Shown here: in pieces, positions 24,096 through 34,300 of the stretch
How positions within the stretch are numbered: the first letter of the stretch is position 1
Layout of the letters: the number at the start of each line of letters is the position of its first letter
Source of the DNA: Candidatus Methylacidiphilales bacterium
GTDB lineage: Bacteria > Verrucomicrobiota > Verrucomicrobiia > Methylacidiphilales > CAZTYG01
DNA length: 64,000 nt
Assembly (NCBI GenBank): GCA_033875315.1
Contig: JANRJG010000038.1
Location: forward strand, 62,001-126,000
Reading direction: 5' to 3'
The notes under the pieces: generated by a model
What the model saw: only the letters and a program-made list of their open reading frames with translations
Database searches by the model: none
What the model was told of the DNA's origin: nothing
Program-made: the position numbers and the translations under genes

Positions 24096-24869
24096 TTAAT
24101 GTTCCAAGCTCAGCCGGCCTTCGGGCATCCGGTCCTGTCCGGCCAAGAACGCCACCCGTAATTGGGCCGTGGAGGCTTCGTGAACGGGGGTGAAGAGGGG
24201 TTCAGGACGGGAACGCAGCACCAGCCAGGCCAGTTGGAGGGCGGTCCGCCAGTCGGGACCGAGCGGCTGATGGGCCTCCAGGGGATGGGGGAAAAAAGGC
24301 ACGGGCACGGTTTGCAGAACACTTCCCTGCCTGACCGCTTGGGCGGCGAATTCCCAGAGTGCTTCCCTCCCGGCAAGGGTGAACCCCACCCGCTGGAGCA
24401 AAGCCCGCCGGAAGACCCAAACCCCGGCATTCCGACAATCCGTCGGCAATCGCAGCAGGTTCCGGAAGATCCATGCGGAAATAAGATCCCACGCCGGACG
24501 CGGACCCTTGCGCCGGTAGCCGGCCACCAAATCCGACACTTCCAAGTCGCCAACCCAACGGATCATATCCGCCAACACCCAACCACCCGGCCGGTCCATG
24601 ACCACCAGAAACTCTCCTCGGGCATGCAGCAATCCACTCCGCAGGGCCTCCCCGTATCCCTTCATACGGCATTGGTAAACCAGATTCAGCCGGGGTTCGT
24701 GGTGGCGCAAGCGTTCGAGAATCTCCGGCGTCCGGTCCCTGCTGCCGCGATCCACGATGACCAGTTCCCAATCCGGATGGCACTGGGATGCAGCCTGGGC
24801 CAGGGCCCAGATCTCTTCGGTGATCGTCGCTTCACGATCGTGCACCGGCACCACCAGGGAGAGGCACAT
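24096..24869 (-). CDS. family 2 glycosyltransferase, DPM1-like, atypical DXD
   Basis: The 257-residue product starts MCLSLVVPVHDREATITEEI and has the GT-A features of dolichol-phosphate-mannose-synthase-like GT2 enzymes: WELVIVDRGSRDRTPEIL (near 41-58), GYGEALRSGLLHARGEFLVVMD, and a late NAGVWVFRRALL block matching the usual D-x-x-x-G-F-R-x-x-R position. The metal-binding D-x-D after VVM reads D-R-P-G, so nucleotide-sugar binding may be altered or lost. No C-terminal membrane segments. It is followed on the same strand by nothing, and preceded by the acyl-CoA ligase gene ~50 bases upstream. Confidence 0.78.
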   Translation of the reverse strand: MCLSLVVPVHDREATITEEIWALAQAASQCHPDWELVIVDRGSRDRTPEILERLRHHEPRLNLVYQCRMKGYGEALRSGLLHARGEFLVVMDRPGGWVLADMIRWVGDLEVSDLVAGYRRKGPRPAWDLISAWIFRNLLRLPTDCRNAGVWVFRRALLQRVGFTLAGREALWEFAAQAVRQGSVLQTVPVPFFPHPLEAHQPLGPDWRTALQLAWLVLRSRPEPLFTPVHEASTAQLRVAFLAGQDRMPEGRLSLEH

Positions 24870-24922
24870 GCGGTTATCGTAACAGGATTGCCATGGTACA
24901 ACAATCCCAAAGCTTGTCGTTG

Positions 24923-26314
24923 CTACCAACGGCGGATTTTGCCCGTGGGAGTACGGGCGATGGTCTCCACCACGCGCACCTCGACCGGGATCATATGGGG
25001 CGGAAGGCTGCCTCCCAAAAAACGGGCCAAATCGGCGGAAGAAAAAGGGGCCGCGCCGGATCCCAGTTCCACTTCCACCACCGGAACCTCGCCCAAGATA
25101 TCATCGGGCCGGGCCAACACCCGGCAGGCGGCCACAGATGGATGTTTCTCCACCGCCTGCTCAACCTCCTCACAGAAAAACTTCATCCCGCCCGTCAGGA
25201 TGCGGTTGTGCCGCCGTCCCACCACAAAAAGATCCCCGTCCTGGTCGAAGTATCCATTGTCACCCGTCGCAAATGCGCCCGGTGGTGCGGGCCGCCAAGG
25301 GTCCATGTAGGCGGCATACAACCCGGGTCCCTCAACAAGGATTTCTCCAACGTGATCGGGTCCCAGCCCAGTGATTGTGTCCCCATCGCTCCCCCGCAGG
25401 TGGATGCGGTAATCCGGCAAAGGCCGACCAACGCTCAGGGGTTTGTCGGCGGCATGCGCCAGATTCATCGCCGGCAATCCCACCTCGATCATCCCCAAGG
25501 CCTGCACCAGGGTAAAACCCAACCGTTCGCCAACCCGTTCCGCCAATTTCGGGGTCAATCCCGAAGCCGTGGACACCGCCAGACGAGGCTGGAGGGCCAT
25601 GCGGCCCGGGGAAACATCCGCCAAGGCGGCAAAGTCCTGCGGGGCCGCATAGAAGACCGTGGCCCCCTGCCGTTCCGCCAGAGCCCGTGCCGCCACGGTC
25701 CCTCCGCGGGGCACCAACACGGTCGCCCCATGGGCCAGATAGAGCAGGATGGACACCACCCAATGGTGGGCCATCGGCAACAGCCACAACACCCGGTCGT
25801 CCGGCCCGATGCCGAGGCCGCGATTAGCGGCATCAATGCGTTGGGTGACGGCGAGGTGTCCGAGGATGACCCCCTTGTTGGTGTGGGTGGTGCCGGAGGT
25901 GAACCGGATGAAGGCCGGTTCCAGGGCCCGGAACGCCCGGTCGTCCGCCCCGTCGACATCCCCCGGATCGGGCCGCGCGCTCCATTCCCCATTCACCACC
26001 AAGTGGTGCAGTTTGACCCTTTGCACCAGAAGATCCAAAGTCGCCCCGGAAATCCGGTCGGAGATCGGAAAGAGGCACCCGCCGGCCGCCATGACTTCCA
26101 ATCCCTGCAGGATGAAGTCCGCCCCTTGGGGGGCCACCATGCCACAACGATCCCCAAGTAAGACGCTCCTCCGCGCCCGTCCCCGGGCAATCGCCCCGGC
26201 CACCGCCGCATAATCCACCGTCCGCTCCACCACGCCCCCCGCCCCGCCTTCCACCACCGCGGCATGGGCCGGACGAACATCCGCCTGGGCAAGGATTTGG
26301 TCGATGATGGTCAT
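24923..26314 (-). CDS. AMP-dependent acyl-CoA synthetase/ligase family
   Basis: The 463-residue enzyme is an ANL-family adenylating protein: FIRFTSGTTHTNKGVILGH (P-loop, near 138-156), LPMAHHWVVSILLYLAHGATVL, STASGLTPKLAERVGERLGF, ATGDNGYFDQDGDLFVVGRRHNRILTGGMKFFCEEVE (hinge and A8 region, near 360-398) and RTPTGKIRRW at the C-terminus with the catalytic lysine. It would activate a carboxylic acid with ATP and pass it to CoA or a carrier protein. It is shorter than most (500-560), mainly in the N-terminal part. Substrate is unknown. It shares direction with the GT2 gene downstream; the prs gene is divergent. Confidence 0.85.
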   Translation of the reverse strand: MTIIDQILAQADVRPAHAAVVEGGAGGVVERTVDYAAVAGAIARGRARRSVLLGDRCGMVAPQGADFILQGLEVMAAGGCLFPISDRISGATLDLLVQRVKLHHLVVNGEWSARPDPGDVDGADDRAFRALEPAFIRFTSGTTHTNKGVILGHLAVTQRIDAANRGLGIGPDDRVLWLLPMAHHWVVSILLYLAHGATVLVPRGGTVAARALAERQGATVFYAAPQDFAALADVSPGRMALQPRLAVSTASGLTPKLAERVGERLGFTLVQALGMIEVGLPAMNLAHAADKPLSVGRPLPDYRIHLRGSDGDTITGLGPDHVGEILVEGPGLYAAYMDPWRPAPPGAFATGDNGYFDQDGDLFVVGRRHNRILTGGMKFFCEEVEQAVEKHPSVAACRVLARPDDILGEVPVVEVELGSGAAPFSSADLARFLGGSLPPHMIPVEVRVVETIARTPTGKIRRW

Positions 26315-26435
26315 GGGCGCACCAACTTAATCCGGAACGGCCAAAGCTCACGCCCGAACTTTTGCCCGCTACCGGTGATTCGCCGCCGCGATATGGCTTG
26401 TCGGGCCACGTCATCCCCGCCATTGTCACAAATCG

Positions 26436-27410
26436 ATGGCCGCATCCTTCTGGAAAAACCTGCAAATCTTCACCGGTTCAGCCAATCGTGATTTGGCCGA
26501 GAAAATCGCCCACTACATCGGGGTCCGGGTCGGCGATGCCACCGTGACCGCCTTTCCCGACGGTGAGAGTTTTGTCAAATTCGAGGAAAACGTCCGGGGC
26601 AACGATGTCTTCATCATCCAGCCCACCTGCCCCCCGACCAATCACCACCTGATGGAGTTGTTCATCATGCTGGACGCCGCCCGGCGGGCCAGCGCCGGTC
26701 GCATCACCGCCGTCATGCCCTTCTACGGTTACGCCCGCCAGGACCGCAAGGACCAGCCCCGCGTCCCCATCACGGCCAAACTCATCGCCAACCTCCTCAC
26801 CGCCGCCGGGGCCGAACGGGTCCTCACCATGGACCTCCACGCCCAACAGATCCAGGGCTTCTTCGACATCCCCGTCGACCACCTCTACGCCGCCCCCGTC
26901 TTCTACCAACACCTCAAACACAAACACCTGGAAAACCTCGTCGTGGTATCCCCGGATGTGGGCGGCATGAAAATGGCCGCGGCCTACTCCCAAACCCTCG
27001 GCGCCGGACTGGCCATCGTGGCCAAACGCCGCATCAACGCCACCGAGACCAAGGCCCTTTACGTGGTGGGCGAAGTCAAGGATCGCGATGTCCTCCTGGT
27101 CGACGACATGACCGAGACCGCCGGCACCCTCAGTTCGGCGGCCCATACCCTCCGGGATGCGGGCGCACGCGACATCTACGCCTGCGTCTCCCACGCCATC
27201 CTGAATGAAAAGGGCCTGGAACGGCTCAAATCATCCGGGATCAAAGAACTCATCACCACCGACAGCACCCCGCAGCCGGTCAACCCCAACCTCCCCCTGA
27301 CCACACTGTCTGTCAGCGAGCTATTGGGCGAGGCCATCAAGCGCATCCATTACGGCGAGTCCGTCTCCTCACTTTTCGATGTCGGCAACGGCCGCAAGCT
27401 TACTTTGTAA
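26436..27410 (+). CDS. prs: ribose-phosphate pyrophosphokinase
   Basis: Prs makes PRPP from ribose-5-phosphate and ATP for purine, pyrimidine, histidine and NAD synthesis. The 324 residues show the standard order: IFTGSANRDLAEKIAHYIGV (10-29), FPDGESFVKFEENVRGNDVFIIQP, MPFYGYARQDRKDQPRVPITAK (catalytic flexible loop and ATP site, near 94-115), TMDLHAQQIQGFFDIPVDHL, and the PRPP loop VLLVDDMTETAGTL (near 218-231). Start ATG at 26436. Followed 24 bases later by the YdeI-like gene. Confidence 0.97.
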   Translation: MAASFWKNLQIFTGSANRDLAEKIAHYIGVRVGDATVTAFPDGESFVKFEENVRGNDVFIIQPTCPPTNHHLMELFIMLDAARRASAGRITAVMPFYGYARQDRKDQPRVPITAKLIANLLTAAGAERVLTMDLHAQQIQGFFDIPVDHLYAAPVFYQHLKHKHLENLVVVSPDVGGMKMAAAYSQTLGAGLAIVAKRRINATETKALYVVGEVKDRDVLLVDDMTETAGTLSSAAHTLRDAGARDIYACVSHAILNEKGLERLKSSGIKELITTDSTPQPVNPNLPLTTLSVSELLGEAIKRIHYGESVSSLFDVGNGRKLTL

Positions 27411-27434
27411 GCGATACCCGAGGAGCATCGCGTG

Positions 27435-27986
27435 ATGCCTTTCCCCAGCCGGAGCCATTGGCGACAATGGCTCCAGAAAAACCACCGCAGTGCCGACAGC
27501 GTATGGCTGCTTTATTACAAAAAGGACAGCGGCCAACCGAGTGTGACCTACAACGAGGCGGTCGAGGAAGCCCTCTGCTTCGGATGGATTGACAGCACGG
27601 TCCGGCCCGTTGATGCGGATCGTTGGTCGCAACGCTTCACCCCGCGGAAGCCGAAGAGCGTCTGGTCCAAATGGAACAAATCCCGGGTGGAAAAAATGAC
27701 CGCCGCCGGCCTGATGACAGAAGCCGGGATGGCGGCGGTGGCCACGGCCAGGACCAACGGAGCCTGGACCTCCATCGATGCCAGTGAAAATGGCGTCATG
27801 CCGCCCGATTTGAAAAAAGCCCTGGCCTCCAGACCCACAGCAAAAAAACACTTCATGGCCTTCCCGCCTTCTGCCCGGAAATACATCTTCGAATGGATCT
27901 ACGCCGCCAAGCGCCCGGAAACCCGCACCCGCCGCATCGAACAAACGGTATCCCAGGCCGCGCTCAACCTCCGCGCCCGGGGCTGA
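27435..27986 (+). CDS. YdeI/OmpD-associated family protein
   Basis: The 183-residue protein has the family pattern: an N-terminal RSHWRQWLQKNHRSADSVWLLYYKK, then EAVEEALCFGWIDSTVRPVDADRWSQRFTPRKPKSVWSKWN (near 40-80) and a C-terminal OmdA region PPDLKKALASRPTAKKHFMAFPPSARKYIFEWIYAAKRPETRTRRI (near 125-170). Members are widespread small proteins of unknown function, some upregulated in stress. The ATG at 27435 follows a GTG one codon earlier. It lies directly after prs and is convergent with the DHS-like gene. Confidence 0.88.
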   Translation: MPFPSRSHWRQWLQKNHRSADSVWLLYYKKDSGQPSVTYNEAVEEALCFGWIDSTVRPVDADRWSQRFTPRKPKSVWSKWNKSRVEKMTAAGLMTEAGMAAVATARTNGAWTSIDASENGVMPPDLKKALASRPTAKKHFMAFPPSARKYIFEWIYAAKRPETRTRRIEQTVSQAALNLRARG

Positions 27987-27998
27987 CCCTTCCGGTGC

Positions 27999-28973
27999 TC
28001 ACCAGCCCAAAATGTAGGCAAAAATCAACGGGGCCACGATGGTCGCATCGGATTCGACGATGAATTTCGGCGTGTCGATCCCCAGTTTGCCCCAGGTGAT
28101 TTTTTCATTCGGCACCGCCCCGGAATACGAACCGTAGCTGGTGGTGGAATCGCTCACCTGACAGAAGTACCCCCAGAACGGCACGTCATGCCATTCCAGA
28201 TCCTGATACATCATCGGAACCACGCAGATCGGGAAGTCCCCCGCGATGCCCCCGCCCAATTGGAAGAAGCCCACGCCTTTGCCGCCGGAATTTTTACGAT
28301 ACCAATCGGAGAGCCAGACCATGTATTCGATCCCGCTTTTCATCGTGGTGGCCTTGACCTCGTTCTTGATCACGTAGGAGGCAAAGATGTTGCCCATGGT
28401 GGAGTCTTCCCAGCCGCCGACCACGATGGGGAGATTCCTCTCCGCGGCGGCCACCATCCAGGAATCTTTGGGATCAATCTCGTAGTATTGCTCCAGCACG
28501 CCGCTTTGGATCATTTGGAACATGAATTCGTGGGGGAAACAGCGCTCCCCTTTGGCATCGGCGGCCTTCCACAGTTCCACGATGTGTTTCTGCAGGCGGC
28601 GGAAGGCCTCTTCCTCGGGAATGCAGGTATCCGTGACCCGGTTCAATCCGTCTTCCAAAAGCTTCCATTCATCCTGCGGGGTGAGGTCGCGGTAACCCGG
28701 AATGCGCTTGTAGTGCGAGTGGGCAACCAGATTCATCAGGTCTTCTTCCAGGTTGGCCCCGGTGCAGGAAATGATGTCGACCTTGCCCTGGCGGATCATT
28801 TCGGCGAGGGAGACCCCCAGTTCGGCGGTACTCATGGCCCCGGCCAGCGTGATCATCATCTTTCCACCAGCGGTCAGGTGGGCTTCATACCCTTTGGCGG
28901 CGTCCACCAGGGCCGCGGCGTTGAAGTGGCGGTAGTGATGGGTGATAAACTGGCTGATCGGTCCTTTATTCAT
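27999..28973 (-). CDS. deoxyhypusine synthase-like protein
   Basis: The 324-residue protein clearly belongs to the deoxyhypusine synthase family: MMITLAGAMSTAELGVSLAEMIRQGKVDIISCTGANLEEDL (near 37-77), VGGWEDSTMGNIFASYVI, GGGIAGDFPICVVPMM (NAD-binding), and EKITWGKLG (near 293-301), where the W-G-K lysine corresponds to the catalytic lysine of eukaryotic DHS. In eukaryotes and archaea DHS modifies eIF5A/aIF5A; bacteria have no hypusine, and bacterial homologues are thought to act on polyamines (homospermidine synthase type) or other targets. Start ATG 28971-28973. Divergent from the DUF547 gene. Confidence 0.9.
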   Translation of the reverse strand: MNKGPISQFITHHYRHFNAAALVDAAKGYEAHLTAGGKMMITLAGAMSTAELGVSLAEMIRQGKVDIISCTGANLEEDLMNLVAHSHYKRIPGYRDLTPQDEWKLLEDGLNRVTDTCIPEEEAFRRLQKHIVELWKAADAKGERCFPHEFMFQMIQSGVLEQYYEIDPKDSWMVAAAERNLPIVVGGWEDSTMGNIFASYVIKNEVKATTMKSGIEYMVWLSDWYRKNSGGKGVGFFQLGGGIAGDFPICVVPMMYQDLEWHDVPFWGYFCQVSDSTTSYGSYSGAVPNEKITWGKLGIDTPKFIVESDATIVAPLIFAYILGW

Positions 28974-29043
28974 CCGACCATCATGAACCACGCTGCGCGC
29001 CGGGATCAAAAACAATCTTGCGGAATTTTTTCCCGGCCTTGAG

Positions 29044-29874
29044 ATGCAGGGAATCATGCGGCTGATCGGGCTCTTTCTCTTCCTTGTCTCCATCGTGCCC
29101 GCCCCCTCCCCGGCGGCAGAGGGCCCCTGGCTGCGCATCGCCCGCGGGGTGTCGCACGCCCCTTTCGCCCGCCTTCTGGCCGCGCATCGCGGTCCCGATG
29201 GACGAGTGGACTACGCGGCCTGGCGCCGCGACCCCGCCGCAGTCGGAGAACTCGACCGCTACCTCAGCACTTTCGCTTGCCATGATGGGCCACCCGCCGA
29301 TGGACGTGAACAAATGGCAGGATGGATCAACCTCTACCACGCCTCCCTGGCCCGCCAGATCCTCGACCAACCCCGATTGGCCAGCCCGAAGGGCGATAGA
29401 GGCTTTTTCCAGGAAAAACGCTTCCTCCTTGGACCCGTTCCCTTTTCCCTGGAGGACTTGTCGGAAGGACACATCACCGCCCTTCTCGGCTGGCGGGCCC
29501 GCGGCATCCTCCACCTCGGCTGCCTGGGCGGTCCGCCCCTGCCCGAAAAACCCCTAGAGACCGAAACCATTGATTCCGCCATCGAAACCAATTGGCGCCG
29601 TTGGCTTGCCTCCCCGGACCATCTCCAGGTCGGCCCCTCGGTCATCCGGCTTTCCCAGATCTTTCTCTGGTATCGAGGCGAATTCGATGCCTTCGGGGGG
29701 TTCCGCCAAACCCTCGGCCGATACTTGCCGCCCGAACAAGCCGCGCTCATCCAACGCAAGGACGTCCGGGTGGAATACCTACCCTTTGATTGGACGCTGG
29801 CGGAATCCGCCCGTCCTGCCCACAGCTACACCCCGGGCATGCTGCTTCGCGATCGTTGGTGGCCTTGGCGTTGA
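29044..29874 (+). CDS. secreted DUF547 protein
   Basis: The 276-residue product has a signal peptide (MRLIGLFLFLVSIVPAPSPAAEG) and a DUF547 domain: DGRVDYAAWRRDPAAVGELDRYLSTF (near 57-82), REQMAGWINLYHASLARQIL (near 91-110), GILHLGCLGGPPLP and SQIFLWYRGEF (near 204-214). DUF547 proteins carry a conserved H/C-x-H-like pair and have a transglutaminase/NlpC-like fold; function is unknown. Either ATG at 29044 or 29056 may be used; both give a signal peptide. It precedes the TolC/RND genes on the same strand by ~50 bases. Confidence 0.85.
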   Translation: MQGIMRLIGLFLFLVSIVPAPSPAAEGPWLRIARGVSHAPFARLLAAHRGPDGRVDYAAWRRDPAAVGELDRYLSTFACHDGPPADGREQMAGWINLYHASLARQILDQPRLASPKGDRGFFQEKRFLLGPVPFSLEDLSEGHITALLGWRARGILHLGCLGGPPLPEKPLETETIDSAIETNWRRWLASPDHLQVGPSVIRLSQIFLWYRGEFDAFGGFRQTLGRYLPPEQAALIQRKDVRVEYLPFDWTLAESARPAHSYTPGMLLRDRWWPWR

Positions 29875-29920
29875 AGTCACAGGTTGCCAGGCCCAAGCAC
29901 CGGGCTAAGGTAAAACCTCT

Positions 29921-31234
29921 ATGCGCCTCGCTGCCCTGATTCTGGCCGGAGCCTGCTTGGCCCATCCGGATACCGGCACCTGCGCGGAGGCGTTGGGCCT
30001 TAACGAAGCCTACACCCTGGCCGAGGCCCGCAGTGAATCACTCGGCATCAACCGCGAGGAAATCAAAACCGCCGAAGCCCGCTACTGGCAGGCACTGAGC
30101 ACGGTTTTCCCCCAAGTCGGATTCACCGGCTCCCAACGCACCCAGAACAACCTGGGCGGCGGGATCGACAGCGGGGCCAATGGCCTCCGGCGCGACAGTT
30201 GGGAAGGCCGGCTGACGGTCAGCCAGAGTCTTTTCAGCGGCTTCCGCGAATGGAACACCGCTGCCGCGATCAAGGCCGATCAACGCGGCCTCAACTCCAC
30301 CCTCGCCCGCAACCGCCAGTTGCTCTACCTCGACGTCAGCGATCTCTACCACCAGATCACCTCGCTGGAACAGGACCAGCAGGCCCTGGTGGAAATCCTC
30401 CGCACCTTGGAAGAACGTCGCAACGAACTGGCCGCGCGCGTCACCCTCGGCCGCTCGCGCAAGGGTGATCTCCTGGCCTCGGAGACAGAATGGGCCGACA
30501 CCCGGGCCACCCTCGAAAGCGTGCGCGGATTCACCGGGGCGGCACGGGAATTGTTCGCCTACCTCATCGGACGCCCCGCGGACAGCTTCACCCTCACCCC
30601 GCCCTCCGGCCTGCCCGCAGCCGACAAGCTGGAAACCTACCTCTGGAAAACCGGCGCCCGGCCCGACCTGGTCGCCGCGGCGGAAAGACAGACCGCCACC
30701 CAACGCCGCTCCGATGCGGTGCGGGGCGAATTCCTCCCCACCATCAAAGGCAACTTCAGCTACCTCGCCCTCGAAGACCCGGAAAGGGAACAGGAATGGA
30801 ACATTGTCGTGACTGTGGATGTCCCGGTCTTCGACGGCGGCCTGCGCGTCGCCCGCCTCAGCGAAGCGAAATCCCTCTACCGCGCCAGTCAGCTCGACTT
30901 CAGCCGCGCCCGCCGCCTGGCCGACAATGAAGTGCGCGTGGCCTACAACAACTTCGTCTCCGCCGCCGGTCAGGCGGTCCAACTCCACGAGGCCGAACGC
31001 GCCGCCCTGGAAAACTACCAGGCCCAGAAAAAAGACTACACCCTCGGCCGGGCCAGCAACCTCGACGTCCTCTCGGCCCTGCTTCGTTGGAAGGAAATCA
31101 TCCGTCGCCGCATCGCCACGGAAAGTCTGGCCCACAGTACCATGATCGCCCTCAAGGTCGCCGCCGGCGAACCACCCCAGGCTGAAAATCTCCCACCCAA
31201 AATCGTCAAATCCCAGGAACCCTCAAAAGAATAA
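29921..31234 (+). CDS. TolC-family outer-membrane efflux protein
   Basis: The 437-residue protein is the outer-membrane channel of a tripartite exporter. A signal peptide (MRLAALILAGACLAHPDTGTCA) is followed by the two OEP repeats typical of TolC: L-x-E-A-Y-T-L-A-E-A-R-S near 26-40, long heptad helices (98-200), the second repeat near 240-400 (RPDLVAAAERQTATQRRSDAVRGEFLPTIKGNFSY), and LDFSRARRLADNEVRVAYNNF. Directly upstream of the RND gene (75 bases), implying an operon. No periplasmic adaptor (HlyD/MFP) gene is present in this pair. Confidence 0.9.
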   Translation: MRLAALILAGACLAHPDTGTCAEALGLNEAYTLAEARSESLGINREEIKTAEARYWQALSTVFPQVGFTGSQRTQNNLGGGIDSGANGLRRDSWEGRLTVSQSLFSGFREWNTAAAIKADQRGLNSTLARNRQLLYLDVSDLYHQITSLEQDQQALVEILRTLEERRNELAARVTLGRSRKGDLLASETEWADTRATLESVRGFTGAARELFAYLIGRPADSFTLTPPSGLPAADKLETYLWKTGARPDLVAAAERQTATQRRSDAVRGEFLPTIKGNFSYLALEDPEREQEWNIVVTVDVPVFDGGLRVARLSEAKSLYRASQLDFSRARRLADNEVRVAYNNFVSAAGQAVQLHEAERAALENYQAQKKDYTLGRASNLDVLSALLRWKEIIRRRIATESLAHSTMIALKVAAGEPPQAENLPPKIVKSQEPSKE

Positions 31235-31308
31235 TCTCACCCCCAAGGCGGCTCCGGCCGCTTTGCTTGAAAATCCGCCCCCCAGTCTCCGTCATCGGTT
31301 TTTTCTAA

Positions 31309-34300
31309 ATGACTCTATCCGATCTATCCATCAAACGCCCGGTCATGGCCTGGATGCTCATGGCCGGGCTGATCGTCTTCGGCGCCATCTCCCTTGGACG
31401 CCTCGGGGTCAGCTACATGCCGGACGTCGATTTCCCCCAACTCGACATCGAGGTCACTTGGGAGGGCGCTGCCCCCGAGATCATGGAGGCCGAACTCGTC
31501 GACCAGATCGAACAGAAAGTCATCGCCGTCGAAGGACTCAAGGAACTCCGCTCGAACATCCGACAGGGAGCGGCCAACATCACCATGGAATTCGTCATCG
31601 GCCGCGACATCGATGCCGCCGTCCAAGAGGTGCAAAGCGCCCTGACCCAGGTCCGTCTTCCCCTCAATGTCGACCCTCCGGTCCTGCGCAAACAAAACCC
31701 CGAGGATGATCCCATCATGTGGATCGGGCTCAGCAGCAGCCGCCCGTTCCGCGACCTCATCGAATACATCGACCTCTACGTCGCAGACCAATTCCAAACC
31801 CTGCCTGGGGTCGGTGAACTGCTGCGTTTCGGGTTCACCGAGCGCAACCTGCGCGTCCACGTCCGCAACCATGACCTCCAACGCCTGCAACTGTCGGTCC
31901 TCGATGTGGTCACCGCCGTCCGCCGGGAGCACTCGGAAATCGCCGCGGGCTACATCGAGAACAGCCAGAACGAAATCAACCTCCGCACCATGGGGGAAGG
32001 GCTGACCGCCGAACAGGTCGGCAACATCCTCATCACCCAACGGGGAGGGCAACCCATCTACGACACCACCATCCGGCTGCGCGACGTGGCCGATGTCGTC
32101 GATGACCTGGCCGACGCCCGCCGCATCCTGCTCATCGACGGCCGCAAAGCCGTCGGCCTCGGCATCAAAAAACAACGCGGCTCCAACGAGGTGGCGGTGG
32201 CCACCGAGGTCATCCGCAAAGTCGAGGAACTCAAGCGCACCCTGCCCGAGGACATCAAGATCCGCATCAACGTCGATTTCACCCGCTTCGTTGTGCAGTC
32301 GATCCACTACACTGAAAAAGAGCTGGTCATTGCCTCACTCCTCACTGCCGTGATCTGCTTCCTCTTCCTGGGCAACTGGTCCTCCTCGGTCAACGTCCTT
32401 CTCTCCATCCCGACCTCGATCCTCGGCACCTTCATTGTCATCTACTTCATGGGGTTCACCCTCAACCTCTTCACCATGCTGGCCCTGACCCTGGTCATCG
32501 GGATCGTGGTCGACGATGCCATCATGGTGCTGGAGAACATCGTCCGGCACTTCCAGATGGGCAAGAGCCGGGTGGGCGCCGCGCGTGACGGCGCGCGTGA
32601 GATCACTTTCGCAGCCGTGGCCGCCTCGGTCGCGGTCATGGCCATCTTCCTCCCCGTGGCCTTCATGGAGGGGGTCATCGGCAAGTTTTTCTTCCAGTTC
32701 GGCGTCACCATCTCCGCCGCCGTGGCCCTCTCCCTGCTCGAAGCGGTCACCCTGACCCCGATGCGTTGCTCCCAATTGATGGTGCGCTCGTCCGACAACA
32801 TCATCACCCGCACCTCCGACCGCATCCTCGGCTTCCTCGGCACCGCCTACGGACGCGGCCTGAGGATCTGCCTCGACCATCGCTGGAAAGTGGTCACGGG
32901 CTCCTTTGTCCTTTTCGCCCTCTCCCTCCTATCCTTCCGGTCGCTCCGCCAGGAATTCGTCCCCACCCAGGACCAGAATTTCTTCCGCATGGCGCTGCAA
33001 ACCCCGGTTGGTTCCTCATTGGAAAACACCTTCCAAAAAGCGGTGGAGGTGGAAAAATACCTCAAGTCCCGCGACGACGTCGCCCGCTACCTCATTTCCG
33101 TCGGCGGCCAGAATGGCCAGTCCAATTCCCTTTTCGTCCCGGTCGTCCTCATCCCCAAGGACCAGCGCAAAAAAACCCAGAGCCAGATCATGGACGAATT
33201 CCGCCGCGACCTGCCGCAAAAGGCCCCGGGCGTGCGCATCCTCGCCCTGACCGACCTCTCCAGCCGTGGACTAGTCTCCCGCAACCAAAGCCCCCCGGTC
33301 GAATTCAACATCCGTGGCACCGAATACAGCGACCTGAAGAAAGCCGCCGCGGAAATCACCCGGCAGATGGAAGCCACCGGCCTGATGGTCGATGTCGACA
33401 CCAACTACCGCGAGGGCCAGCCCGAAGTCCGCATCGTACCCGACCGCGAGGCCGCCGCCCTGCGCGGCGTTTCCATGGACGACCTCGGCCAGACCGTGCT
33501 GGCCGCCATGGGGGGCCTGCGCGAGGGCAAATTCACCAGCGACGCCCGCCGCTACGATGTGCGCATCCGACTGCGCGCCGATGAACGGCTCCAACCCGCC
33601 GACATTGAGAAACTCCAGATCCGGACCTCGTTCGGCGAGCTCATCCCGCTCTCCGACGTGGTGAAGCTGGAGCCGGTCAAGACCGTGCAGTCCATCGCCC
33701 GGGTCGACCGCCAGCGCTCCATCACCATCCGTGCCGCCCTGGCCACCGGGGTCTCACAATCCACTGCGATCGCCGAGTGCGAGCGCATCTCCCGGTCCGT
33801 CCTGCCCGAGGGGTATTCCTTCCACTTGGAGGGCTCGTCCCAAACCTTCCAGGACTCCTTCAAGAGCCTCAACTTCGTCTTCGTGCTCGGCTTGATCGCG
33901 GCCTACATGGTCCTGGCTTCGCAGTTCAACAGCTTCATCCACCCCGTGACCGTGCTTCTGGCCCTGCCCTTCTCGGTCACCGGCGCCTTCCTCATCCTTC
34001 TGGCCACCGGCCAGTCGATCAACCTCTTCTCCATGATCGGCCTCATCCTCCTGGCCGGCATCGTGAAGAAAAATTCCATCCTCTTGGTCGAATTCACCAA
34101 CCAGGTCCGTGAACACGAGCACCTGCCCGTCCGGCCCGCGCTGGAAAAAGCCTGTCCCATCCGCCTGCGCCCGATCCTCATGACCTCGTTTGCCACCATG
34201 GGCGCGGCCATCCCCACCGCCCTCTCCACCGCCCCCGGCTCCGAAGCCCGGGTTCCCATGGCCCTGACCATCATCGGCGGCGTGGCCGTTTCCACCTCCT

